Positions 8,942 through 17,479 of a stretch of DNA of 64,000 nt are shown here, one piece after another. How positions within the stretch are numbered: the first letter of the stretch is position 1; the number at the start of each line of letters is the position of its first letter. The position numbers were made by a program, and so were the translations under genes. The notes under the pieces are model-generated. The model made no database searches. It was not told the origin of the DNA and saw only the letters and a program-made list of their open reading frames with translations. The stretch covers positions 62,001-126,000 of the forward strand of contig NZ_JBHULI010000022.1 of NCBI RefSeq assembly GCF_042684365.1, in the 5' to 3' direction. This stretch comes from Gracilimonas halophila (GTDB taxonomy: Bacteria; Bacteroidota; Rhodothermia; Balneolales; Balneolaceae).

Positions 8942-11404
8942 TCATTCACTGCGGATAGCATCTACAGGATTGATGTTCGCGGCTTTAAGTGAATGATAAC
9001 TTACTGTTATAAGAGCAATGAAAATAATAATACCGGCAGATGCTAAAAATATGATCGGTATATTAACAACCAGGTCGAACCGATAGGGGAAATTTTCAAG
9101 CCATCTTGCTGCTGCAAAATAGGTAAGAGGCCAGGCGATCAAGTTTGCCAAAGCAACTAATAGCAGAAATTCTTTTGAAAGCAGCGATACGATATTTCCA
9201 ACGGAAGCTCCCAGGCTTTTCCGAATTCCGATCTCCTTTTGTTTAATTTGGGCTGAATAAGAGGCTAAGCCCAATAAGCCTAAACAAGCAATGATGATAC
9301 ATAAAATTGAGAAAGCAGTAGCAAGTGTACTCATAGTCTGCTCTGCCTCATAGATCTCGGCAAGGCGTTCATCCAGAAAGCGGTATTCAAACGGGTCTAT
9401 TGGATTGATCTCTTTCCAAACCGTTTCAAGGTGACTCAGTGCAGATGTGGGGTCTCCGGGAGCTATCTTTACGGCTGTATGTTCTACTGAGCCAAGTATA
9501 GATCGGGTGCCTTCTACTAATTTAATAACCAAAGGCTCGATCTCTTTTTTGAGGGATGTATAATTGAAATCCTCGATCACTCCAACCACTGTAAAAGATT
9601 CTCGTTCACCGTTGGGAGGGTAATAATAGAAGATCTCCCCAATAGCTTCGGCCGGAGTTTCAGCCACCAATTTCCGGAGCATAGTTCGGTTAATGAGAAT
9701 ACTCTGGTCTGAATCTGAAGGAAAGTCCCGTGAAAAAGCTCTTCCGGCTACTATTTCAAGATTAAAAGTTTCGACAAAATCGTGAGTAACATGCAGCACT
9801 AAGTTAGTTGCATCCTCACTTTCACCGGTTCCGGCGGGGACATAACGGTAGAACTCTTGTTCCTGAGTTCCGGGGATCTTACCAAGGCCGGTTATAGTTT
9901 GAATCTGAGCCTGACTTAAGGCTTGTTCTTTGAACGTTTCAAATTCCCAGGAAATGAGATTTTGATTGGTTGGCAGCAAGAGAATATTCTCTTTATCAAA
10001 ACCAAGATCTTTGGTTTGAATGTACTGCAGCTGTAAAAAGATCACGGCAGTTCCTATCAGCAGGATCACGGAAAGGGTGAATTGAAAAGTAACCAGTGTT
10101 TTTCTGAATAAACTTCCTTTTGTACTGTTTGATATTTTGCCTTTAAGAACATCAGAAGGATTAAAAGACGACAAAAATAAAGCAGGGTAAGAACCTGAAA
10201 AGAAAGCTACAATTACCGTTAAAAGGAGTAGAGCAGGAATGGTGAATATACTTCCGGTCAGACTGAAAGTGAGGTTTCGTTCTGTTAGATCATTGAAGAA
10301 AGGGAGGGCAAGGTATACCAATAAACATCCAAATAATATTGCGATGAATGAAATAAAGAAAGATTCGCCAATAAACTGATTAAAAAGCTGTTTGCGATAT
10401 CCTCCCAATACTTTACGAAGGCCAACCTCTCTGCTGCGCTCCAGAGACCTTGCGACAGATAGGTTCATGAAGTTGATGCAGGCAATAATGAGTACAAATC
10501 CGGCTACAGCAAGCAGAATGTAAATGTATAGATAAGAGCTGTTGGGTTGCATCTCCTGATCTCTGTTTGAATAGAGATGGATATCAGTTACAGGCTGTAA
10601 TTCTATTTGAACCGTTTCGTCCGAAGGCCATCCTGAATATGCGTAATAATATCTTTCAGTAAGGGTATTCAGCTGTTCTTTAAGTTGTGCAGGGTTCGCT
10701 GACTCATCCAATAAGACATAGGTCCAGATCGGATTCCACAGCCAGCTTTGATCATAATTCGGGCTGTTTGAGTAGATCTCATCCAGGCTGGTGTAAGAAG
10801 CCAGAAGGTCGATATCCATATGAGATTCTTCAGGCCAGGGTTTCATGATTCCTGTAACAGTAAACTCCCGGATTCCATTATAATTAAGGGACTTACCCAT
10901 AGGATCTTCATCGCCAAAATATTTATCAGCAAGTTCTTCTGTGATCACTATCGTAAGTGGGTTTTTAAGGGCTTCATCAGGGTTTCCGCGAACCAATTCA
11001 GCCGGGAAAATTTCAAAGAACGTGGAGTCGGTGAAATAGAAATTGCTTTCCCGAAATGCGATACGGTCTTTCCTGTTAATGATGGAATGTTTCTCTTCTT
11101 GCCGATTAAAAAAACGAATTGAGCTTTGTACTAAGTCGGGGAATTCAGCATCAATAACGGGGGCTAGCTGAAAAGGAGTAGTAGCTTGTTCTTCCTCCTG
11201 GTCAGGTGAAGTTGTGGTTTGTACTACCCTATAGACCCGGTCTGAAGTAGTATGAAATTTATCATAACTCCACTCATTATTAACATAAAGAATGATGAGT
11301 ATGCAAGTGGCTAATCCAATTGCCAAACCTGAAATATTTATAAAGGAGTACACCTTTTTTTTAAGGAGATTCCTTATTGCGATCTTAATATAATTTTTGA
11401 GCAT
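8942..11404 (-). CDS. ABC transporter permease, FtsX/MacB type
   Basis: Large 820-aa permease of the kind that moves lipoproteins, peptides or drugs from the inner membrane and periplasm. It begins with the typical IAIRNLLKKKVYSFINISGLAIGLA membrane entry (in pieces). A MacB-like periplasmic domain follows (about 45-280), then three helices (about 290-440), a second periplasmic domain (KDLGFDKENILLL at ~463) and a last FtsX core (about 690-815) with the signature KQKEIGIRKSLGAS. The C-terminus ends NPVDAIRSE. The ATPase at 14958-15650 is the only nucleotide-binding subunit in the window and might serve it, though the two genes are not adjacent. Substrate unknown. Confidence 0.92.
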   Translation of the reverse strand: MLKNYIKIAIRNLLKKKVYSFINISGLAIGLATCILIILYVNNEWSYDKFHTTSDRVYRVVQTTTSPDQEEEQATTPFQLAPVIDAEFPDLVQSSIRFFNRQEEKHSIINRKDRIAFRESNFYFTDSTFFEIFPAELVRGNPDEALKNPLTIVITEELADKYFGDEDPMGKSLNYNGIREFTVTGIMKPWPEESHMDIDLLASYTSLDEIYSNSPNYDQSWLWNPIWTYVLLDESANPAQLKEQLNTLTERYYYAYSGWPSDETVQIELQPVTDIHLYSNRDQEMQPNSSYLYIYILLAVAGFVLIIACINFMNLSVARSLERSREVGLRKVLGGYRKQLFNQFIGESFFISFIAILFGCLLVYLALPFFNDLTERNLTFSLTGSIFTIPALLLLTVIVAFFSGSYPALFLSSFNPSDVLKGKISNSTKGSLFRKTLVTFQFTLSVILLIGTAVIFLQLQYIQTKDLGFDKENILLLPTNQNLISWEFETFKEQALSQAQIQTITGLGKIPGTQEQEFYRYVPAGTGESEDATNLVLHVTHDFVETFNLEIVAGRAFSRDFPSDSDQSILINRTMLRKLVAETPAEAIGEIFYYYPPNGERESFTVVGVIEDFNYTSLKKEIEPLVIKLVEGTRSILGSVEHTAVKIAPGDPTSALSHLETVWKEINPIDPFEYRFLDERLAEIYEAEQTMSTLATAFSILCIIIACLGLLGLASYSAQIKQKEIGIRKSLGASVGNIVSLLSKEFLLLVALANLIAWPLTYFAAARWLENFPYRFDLVVNIPIIFLASAGIIIFIALITVSYHSLKAANINPVDAIRSE

Positions 11405-11585
11405 TACTTTACTCTTTTACTCAGCCAACTGATAAATTATTCAATTCTATAAATGAAGAGGCTGATCTTTAATACCCTTACGTATCTGAATAAAAGAGAA
11501 ATGGAATTATCATTTGTTACAAAAGATTAGCGTCATCTAATATTATTGAATGGAAGTAGATAACCGAAATTAATTATATAATAAC

Positions 11586-12608
11586 TCAGGAATTATTGGA
11601 TTCCAGAAAAGGGATTACTTGCTCTTCCAGGAGGTCGAAAACAGGTTCTTTATAGGTGCGTCTTTGATTCGCGCCGTTTAAAGTTGATGTCATTACTACG
11701 GTAGCATTAAGTTCGGGGATCATGAATATATATTGACCGCCAAATCCCCACGCGAAATATACCTGATAAGAGCCCACGGGGCGGTTCCACCACATATATC
11801 CGTAATCATAAGGATTAAAATTACTGCGGGTATAGCTTCCAAAGGAATCTTCTACCCATTCCCCGGAAACGATGCGTTCTCCGTTCCAGCTTCCACCATT
11901 CAGCATCATTTGGCCGATCTTAAGCAAATCACGCGGAGTCATAGCCAGGTTATTTCCTCCCATGTAATATCCTTGAGGGTCTCGATCCCAACCCCCGACC
12001 CTTATATCCATTGGCCTGAATAAGTGTTCATTTGCAAAGCTGCGTGTGCTTCTTCCGGTTGCTTTGGTTATGATGACGGAAAGCAAATGAGAGACCCCGG
12101 TGCTGTAGACCATTTTTCCGCCGGGCTCTTCTTCAAGAGGTTGATCCAGCTGAAATTCAGCCCAGTTATCACTGATCACCCAACGACCGTAATTTTGAAA
12201 ACTGGTAGTCTCTAACCCTGCCTGCATAGAAAGTAACTGCCGTATTGTAATTGCTTCTTTTTGTGGATCCTGATTCGCTTCAAAATATTCCGGGAAATAA
12301 TCTGCTAAGGTTTCATCTAAAGAGATATGGTTTTGATCAACAGCAATACCTGTTAGTAACGTAATGATACTTTTGGAAGCAGATTTAATATTGTAGGGAT
12401 GGTCAGCTGACGCATTTCGAAAATATTCTTCACCCAAAAGCTGACCGTCTTTCTGAATGAGTATACTTCTTAAAGATGAGATGGATTCCGCTTGCTGAAA
12501 AACCTGTTCAATTTCGGGATTAATGCCAGCAGATTGTGCCTGTGTACCAAGAGGAATTAACAGGATTAAAAGTGAAACAAGAACAGTAGGCCTTAAAACA
12601 GAAATCAT
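11586..12608 (-). CDS. Serine hydrolase, beta-lactamase class C/esterase fold
   Basis: Secreted penicillin-binding-protein-like hydrolase of 340 aa. The signal peptide covers residues 1-24 (VLVSLLILLIPLGTQAQ). The nucleophile motif SxxK is Ser76-Ala-Ser-Lys79, and the Tyr motif is Tyr168-Ser-Thr. The third motif is probably the Gly-rich FAWGFGGQYIF segment instead of a KTG box. Such proteins are usually esterases, D-aminopeptidases or peptidases; true beta-lactamase activity is not implied. The start codon overlaps the stop of the upstream 87-aa gene by 4 bp (ATGA), so the two genes are translationally coupled. Confidence 0.88.
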   Translation of the reverse strand: MISVLRPTVLVSLLILLIPLGTQAQSAGINPEIEQVFQQAESISSLRSILIQKDGQLLGEEYFRNASADHPYNIKSASKSIITLLTGIAVDQNHISLDETLADYFPEYFEANQDPQKEAITIRQLLSMQAGLETTSFQNYGRWVISDNWAEFQLDQPLEEEPGGKMVYSTGVSHLLSVIITKATGRSTRSFANEHLFRPMDIRVGGWDRDPQGYYMGGNNLAMTPRDLLKIGQMMLNGGSWNGERIVSGEWVEDSFGSYTRSNFNPYDYGYMWWNRPVGSYQVYFAWGFGGQYIFMIPELNATVVMTSTLNGANQRRTYKEPVFDLLEEQVIPFLESNNS

Positions 12609-12868
12609 GCAGTATGCTTAAACTTAAAAGTTATAGGGATCTTATCATCAAAAGGAGTACCAATGTGATAGAGTTCCCACTCAGAATCATAATTCATGAT
12701 CCGGTCTCTCAATATCGATACCAGATCTGCTGAACTTCCATTATCTGCATTCCATTCAAAAGTTTCTACTCTAAATTTTAAATTTCGTTTCTCGCCGTTT
12801 ACGTAAACATCCAGGTTAACCACGTTTTCGACATTGGGGACGGTGAATTGTACGCGAACATTATGCAT
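12605..12868 (-). CDS. Hypothetical protein, 87 aa
   Basis: Small soluble protein that I do not recognise. It starts MHNVRVQFTVPNVENV, has alternating hydrophobic residues suggesting beta structure, and contains a conserved-looking segment ETFEWNADNGSSADLV. There is no signal peptide or membrane helix. It is the first gene of a two-gene unit with the serine hydrolase (ATGA overlap). The overlap supports it being a real gene; a role linked to the hydrolase is only a guess. Confidence 0.7.
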   Translation of the reverse strand: MHNVRVQFTVPNVENVVNLDVYVNGEKRNLKFRVETFEWNADNGSSADLVSILRDRIMNYDSEWELYHIGTPFDDKIPITFKFKHTA

Positions 12869-13030
12869 GGCGGTTTTATCTTAGTTAGCAGTGATAGCTT
12901 TATACCATCAAGAAGTGTGCCACCTTAGTAATCCTCAATAAATCAGTTCTAAATAGACTTGATCAAGTTGTTTGTGTCCGATTTCATACAGATGATGTTC
13001 AAAAATGTACATTAGTGTTTAGTCTACTAT

Positions 13031-14563
13031 TTACTGCATTGTGAAGATAGAGGAGTAGATCTCCATACCGTACCAGATATTTCCAATACGAATATTTTCG
13101 TCCGGAGCATGCTGATTATTATCATGATTGGCAATAGGAACGATCACGATGGGAGTTTGCATCACTTCTTCAAAGTGATAGATCGGAAGAGTACCGCCGT
13201 AAGATGGATAAAGTATAACCTCTTCAGAAGCAGCACGCTCAACAGCATCTACTACTTGCTGAGCCATGGGATCATTAATTGAAGTACGCATGGCAGGATA
13301 ACCTCCGCTACGTGTAACCTTAGCAATTTTTCTATGTTTTAGTTTGGTTTCCTTATCAGGATCTTCACGAACTATATGGTATCCTTGTTTTTGAATGTGA
13401 GCTTCTACTTTATCCTGCATGTCTTGTGGGTCATTTCCTTTTGCAAGTCGAATTCCAAGAGAAGCTGTTGCTGATATTGGGATGACATTTCTGGCAAGTT
13501 CACCTGTATTTCCGCTATTTAACCCCTTAATGGTTAGGGTGGGATACATAAAACTTTCGATGAGGGAGCGGTCTTCAAATTCGGTCCAGCTTAACCCAAG
13601 TTCTTCACGGATCTGATCGTCATAATCAGGTAGAGTGGCAAAGGCTTTACGGTCTGCTTCTGTGATAGGTGCCGTGGAATCATTAAAACCTTCGATCAGA
13701 ATTTCACCTGTTTCATTTTTCATGCTTACCAAAAGATCAGCCAGCATTTGTCCCGGTACCGGCGACCATCCTCCATAATGCCCGCTATGCAATGCCCTTG
13801 AAGGGCCATAGACAGTAACCTCCATTCCGGTCACTCCTCTTACCCCAAAAACAACCTGTGGCCTGCCACTTTGGTGTTTTGGTCCGTCCAGGAAAACCCA
13901 TAGATCACCTTCAAACTTTTCTTTGTATCGCTCCAGGAATTCTCTTACATGGGGTGAACCTGCTTCTTCTTCCCCGTCAAAAAAGAATTTAATGTTAGAA
14001 GTGAGGGGGATATCAGATTCATTTAAAGCATCTAAAGTTGCAAGTATTGCAGGAAAAGGCACTTTGTCATCCGAAGCAGAACGACCGTAAATACGCCATT
14101 CCGGATCTATAGGTTCAGACACGCTTGGGAAGGGTATCGGGTTACCATTATTTTCCATAGAAGCTGAATATAAAGTCGGTTCCCAGGGAGCGTGTGTCCA
14201 GTTTTTAGGATCGGCAGGCTGTCCGTCATAGTGCACATATAAGATAAGTGTTCGGTTGGCACCGGGAGTATTTATTTCTCCGTAAATAACAGGGGGTACA
14301 TTTGGTTTATCGGGCAAGGTCAACAACTCCATGGAAGCGCCTCTTTTCTCAAAAGCTGAGATCAGGAAATCTGCATTTTTATTAATATTCTCAATGTCGC
14401 CGGCGACATTGGGAATTTTTAGCAGTTCAAAGTAATCCGATAAGATCTGGTGGGCGTTGGCATCTTTGAATTCCCGGGCAGCCTCAACTGCGGGAACTTG
14501 TGCAGTCGAAATTAAAGGGAGAAACAAGATCAGCGAGAAGAAAAGAGCAGTAACTTTATACAT
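13031..14563 (-). CDS. M20-family metallopeptidase, secreted
   Basis: Zinc-dependent di-/carboxypeptidase of 510 aa with a signal peptide (LFFSLILFLPLISTAQ, residues 7-22). The metal ligands of the family are visible: His111 and Asp113 in YVHYDGQP, the bridging Asp165 in RSASDDK, the Glu pair in FDGEEEAGS (198-200), Asp226 in FLDGPKH, and a C-terminal His in HDNNQHAPDENI. The lid/dimerisation domain lies between about 250 and 400. The substrate is unknown but is probably short peptides in the periplasm. The gene is followed after 11 bp on its upstream side by a 124-aa hypothetical gene and may share its transcript. Confidence 0.92.
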   Translation of the reverse strand: MYKVTALFFSLILFLPLISTAQVPAVEAAREFKDANAHQILSDYFELLKIPNVAGDIENINKNADFLISAFEKRGASMELLTLPDKPNVPPVIYGEINTPGANRTLILYVHYDGQPADPKNWTHAPWEPTLYSASMENNGNPIPFPSVSEPIDPEWRIYGRSASDDKVPFPAILATLDALNESDIPLTSNIKFFFDGEEEAGSPHVREFLERYKEKFEGDLWVFLDGPKHQSGRPQVVFGVRGVTGMEVTVYGPSRALHSGHYGGWSPVPGQMLADLLVSMKNETGEILIEGFNDSTAPITEADRKAFATLPDYDDQIREELGLSWTEFEDRSLIESFMYPTLTIKGLNSGNTGELARNVIPISATASLGIRLAKGNDPQDMQDKVEAHIQKQGYHIVREDPDKETKLKHRKIAKVTRSGGYPAMRTSINDPMAQQVVDAVERAASEEVILYPSYGGTLPIYHFEEVMQTPIVIVPIANHDNNQHAPDENIRIGNIWYGMEIYSSIFTMQ

Positions 14564-14574
14564 TGGGAGATACT

Positions 14575-14949
14575 TTAATGATTGATATGTCCTTTCAGGA
14601 TATTATTGTTTGGTAATTTCTTAAAGCTTCTTTCGCTTTCAAGAAACTCAATGACGGCAACAAAAGCCTGCTTCAAGATATCATAATCTCCCTGCTTCGC
14701 AAATACAGTAAATGTGAATAGACGCTCTTTGCCACTGAAAATGCATATCCTGCCATTTAATGTAATGTCACGATCAAACCTGATCTCAAGCAAGCCGTAT
14801 TCAAAAGCATGGATTTTACGACCGGGTTCGATCTTAGAATCAGCTTCTTTTTGCTTGATCTTCCGCAACACGGCATTAAGGTCGGGAGGAGGAGATTCAG
14901 GTTCTTTGGGCTTTGATAAGAGGGTACGCAAGTTATTTAAAAATCCCAT
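14575..14949 (-). CDS. Hypothetical protein, 124 aa
   Basis: I do not recognise this family. The protein starts MGFLNNLRTLLSKPKEPE, has a proline-rich linker near residues 16-24, and then a mixed alpha/beta region with LLEIRFDRDITLNGRICIF. There is no signal peptide or transmembrane segment. It lies 8 bp after the ABC ATPase gene and 11 bp before the M20 peptidase gene on the same strand, so it is probably co-transcribed with both. Confidence 0.7.
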   Translation of the reverse strand: MGFLNNLRTLLSKPKEPESPPPDLNAVLRKIKQKEADSKIEPGRKIHAFEYGLLEIRFDRDITLNGRICIFSGKERLFTFTVFAKQGDYDILKQAFVAVIEFLESERSFKKLPNNNILKGHINH

Positions 14950-14957
14950 GAATGCTG

Positions 14958-15650
14958 CTACCCGGCAGTTTCTCCCTCGTAAGGATCTTCCTGAACCAAT
15001 GCACCGTCCCTCAGATTTATGATACGGTTTCCGTAAGCTGCCATTTTCTCAGAATGGGTTACCTGTATGATAGTAACACCTTCATCGTTCAACTTTTTGA
15101 ACATCTCCATGATCTGCTCACTTTGTTCAGAATGAAGATTACCGGTTGGTTCGTCAGCGAGTATTAACTTTGGATTGCCGATAATGGCTCGTGCAACTCC
15201 AACCACCTGTTGCTGTCCACCGGAAAGCTGAGGAGGAAACAGATCTTTTTTAGCTACAATATTGAATCGATCCAGGATATCGGCCACCATAGCTTTTCTC
15301 TGTTTTCCGGATACCTTGCGATACAAAAGCGGCATCTCAATATTCTCATATACGGTTAATTCATCGAGCAGGTGATAAGCTTGGAATACAAAACCAATAT
15401 GAGATTTATGATACTCAGACTTCTTCTTCTCACTGAGATTGTGAACTGGTTCGCCCAGAAATTTATACTCACCTTCCGAAGCATCATCCAAAAACCCCAG
15501 GATATTTAGTAAGGTAGATTTTCCGGCGCCACTTGGCCCCATAATGGTTACGAATTCCCCTTCTTTGATGTCAAGATCGACTCCTTTAAGGATGAAGGTT
15601 CGCTGGAACCGTTTGTCGATGTATTTGTCTATGTTTCTTAGTTGGATCAT
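14958..15650 (-). CDS. ABC transporter ATP-binding protein, LolD/MacB type
   Basis: 230-aa ATPase that would power an FtsX/MacB-type permease. Walker A is GPSGAGKST (about 38-46), the Q-loop sits in FVFQAYHLLDELTV, the ABC signature is LSGGQQQ (about 142-148), Walker B is KLILADEPTGNL, and the switch His is in IIQVTHSEKMA. The upstream gene on the same strand (15743-17161) is the C-terminal half of a permease whose N-terminal half is lost, so the ATPase seems to have lost its natural partner. The other intact candidate partner in the window is the permease at 8942-11404. Confidence 0.94.
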   Translation of the reverse strand: MIQLRNIDKYIDKRFQRTFILKGVDLDIKEGEFVTIMGPSGAGKSTLLNILGFLDDASEGEYKFLGEPVHNLSEKKKSEYHKSHIGFVFQAYHLLDELTVYENIEMPLLYRKVSGKQRKAMVADILDRFNIVAKKDLFPPQLSGGQQQVVGVARAIIGNPKLILADEPTGNLHSEQSEQIMEMFKKLNDEGVTIIQVTHSEKMAAYGNRIINLRDGALVQEDPYEGETAG

Positions 15651-15656
15651 AATTTG

Positions 15657-15736
15657 GTGTTATGGTGCGAGGGTGTTTCAGTGTTACGGTGTTACCGATG
15701 TTTTCTTAACACCGTGACACCCTAGCACTGCAACAC
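15657..15736. repeat. Intergenic imperfect inverted repeat, GTGTTACGGTGTTA family
   Basis: Inner arms GTGTTACGGTGTTA (15681-15694) and TAACACCGTGACAC (15707-15720) match at 13 of 14 positions. Outer arms at 15657-15672 and 15721-15736 match at 13 of 16. The structure almost fills the 92-bp gap between the ATPase gene and the chimeric permease locus. No T-run follows on either strand, so it is not a standard terminator. Confidence 0.7.
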
Positions 15737-15742
15737 TATTAT

Positions 15743-17161
15743 TTATTCACTTCTTAAACTTTCTACGGGGTTTGCTACCGCAGCTTTAATGGATTGCCAG
15801 CTAACGGTTAGCAGGGCAATGATAAATGCAGTTAGTCCTGCAAATATAAAAATGCCCGGGCCGAGTTCAATGCGGTAGGCAAACTCACTAAGCCACTGAT
15901 GGACTGCGTACCATGCGATGGGGATAGCGATTACAAACCCTGCAATAATCAGCTTAACAAAATCCTTTGAAAGCAATGTAATAATATTCGTTAACGTTGC
16001 TCCCATTACTTTTCGGATGCCAATCTCTTTGGTTCTTCGTTGTGCAGACAAGGCGGCAAGGCCAAAGAGCCCAAAACATGCCAAGGCAATAGCCATAAAG
16101 GAAGCAAACTGAATGATATTCCGCCAGCGCTGTTCTTCCATGTATTGGAGTGCTACCATTTCATCGAGGAGGTTATAGCTGAAGGGTTCTTGCTGGGCGA
16201 TTTGGTTCCACATCCCAGAAATTTTGGAAATTGTTTCACTCATTGAGCCAGAAGCAGTTTTAACGAGTACGGTTCCCGGGTAAGAATTCTCATCGCTTTC
16301 TAAATGCTTAAGTACAATAGGCTGAAGTTGTTTATAAAGTGGCTCAAAATGGAAGTCCTCTACCACTCCGATCACTTCTTTTCCGTGAATGGAAGATTCA
16401 CCCCAACCTGCTTTATCCTCAATAATTTGTCCCACTGGGTTTTTCCAACCCATATTGTCGGCAAATGATTTATTAACAAGGATTCCATTTTCAATATCAG
16501 ATGGACGATCGAGAGCAAAATCCCTTCCCTGTAATAATTCTATATCCATGGTTTCTAGATAGTTCTCATCTACAAGTTCTAAAGTTAGACCGCCATTATC
16601 AGCCACGCTTTCCAGTGTGGTTGAGGCTTTCATAGATCCCATGCCAATACCATACCTGTGTTCAATCATCCTCGGGTCGGATCGATAGTGACTGGCAATA
16701 ATAGATACCTCTTCTACACCCGGTATACTTCGAATTTCAGTACTTAAAAGGTTCGAAATTTGGTATGCTTTTTCTTGGTCTTTAACATTCAGTTCTACAG
16801 TAAGTACATCCGATGCGGAAAAGCCAAGATCCTTATCCATCCAGCCCACGGCTTTATGGATAAGGTCATGATCATCATTCATCAGTATCTCAGCGATGTT
16901 TAATGCGTCAGTAAAATCATTATTTTTAATAAACCGATAGCAGGTCACTATCGCAATGCGTTTTTTCCAAAGATCTTCGGAACGAGCAAATTTATAAAGG
17001 AGATCCCTGTCCCGGTTTTCGAGATATCGTCCTAAAATATGATGGCAAGAACTGTCTGTGAGGTCCCAGTTATTAATAGAATGAAGGTTGTCGAGATACA
17101 GTTTTGTCATTTCAGTCAGTGTTTCAGAACTGCCTTTCTCAACTTTATATACCATCAACAT
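15743..17161 (-). pseudogene. Chimeric ORF: DNA-alkylation-repeat segment fused to C-terminal half of an FtsX-type permease
   Basis: Open frame of 472 aa made of two unrelated parts. Residues ~1-108 (MLMVYKVEKG to DLIHKAVGWM) belong to an AlkD-like DNA-alkylation-repeat protein, with typical motifs INNWDL, WKKRIAIVTCYRFI and DLIHKAVGWM. From about residue 109 (DKDLGFSASDVLTVEL) the sequence is the second half of a MacB/FtsX permease: a periplasmic domain, GIRKVMGA, three C-terminal helices and NPVESLRSE. The same KDLGF point falls near residue 463 in the intact 820-aa permease at 8942-11404. About 460 permease residues and about 45 C-terminal alkylation-repeat residues are therefore missing. 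The simplest reading is a deletion that joined two genes in frame. Neither half should work as in its parent. Confidence 0.85.
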
Positions 17162-17394
17162 TAAAGCAGTAAGCCGAACTTCATGATACTTACTTTGAAG
17201 TAGTTCCCGGATCTCAGCAGCAGGTAAGTCTTTATGAAGTTTTGCTACTTTTCTTTGTTCAGGTACTTTGATGCCAAGAAACTCATCTCCTTCCCCATAT
17301 TCTCCCGGGCCGGTCTTAAAAATCGGACGGAGTGTTTTGCCTTTTCTGGATCGGCTTTATTTTTGAGTTTCTTTATAATGAGATCGGCAGTCAT
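16838..17394 (-). pseudogene. DNA-alkylation-repeat (AlkD-like) gene remnant with frameshift
   Basis: The 5' part of the chimeric locus. On the minus strand the gene starts with ATG at 17394 (MTADLIIKKLKNKADPEKAK). After about 25 codons the frame breaks at a run of five T residues (17318-17322 on the plus strand). In the next frame the family sequence continues as FKTGPGEYGEGDEFLG, VPEQRKVAKLHKDLP and EVRLTALMLMVYK, and joins the open frame at 17161. One extra T would restore RFFKTGPGEYGEGD, the usual family sequence. The gene is cut short after DLIHKAVGWM at ~16838. Members are monomeric glycosylases or DNA binders that recognise alkylated bases through HEAT-like repeats; this copy looks dead. 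Confidence 0.82.
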
Positions 17395-17419
17395 TTCAAA
17401 TCAATTTAATTAACCAAAT

Positions 17420-17449
17420 AAAAAAACTCCGACACTTGATGCCGGAGTT
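17420..17449 (-). terminator. Rho-independent terminator after the amidohydrolase gene
   Basis: Perfect 7-bp stem, AACTCCG (17425-17431) and CGGAGTT (17443-17449), with an 11-nt loop. On the minus strand it is followed by a T-run (A-run at 17420-17426 on the plus strand). It lies 31 bp past the stop codon of the amidohydrolase gene. Confidence 0.82.
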
Positions 17450-17479
17450 GAATAACCTATTTAGTTTTATAATGAATTA

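Noticed and set aside
11586..12608. Serine hydrolase plus distant BlaI/BlaR1-type pair as a beta-lactam resistance system
   Set aside because: The hydrolase lacks a clear KTG box, the genes are 38 kb apart, and the M56 protein has no penicillin-binding sensor domain.
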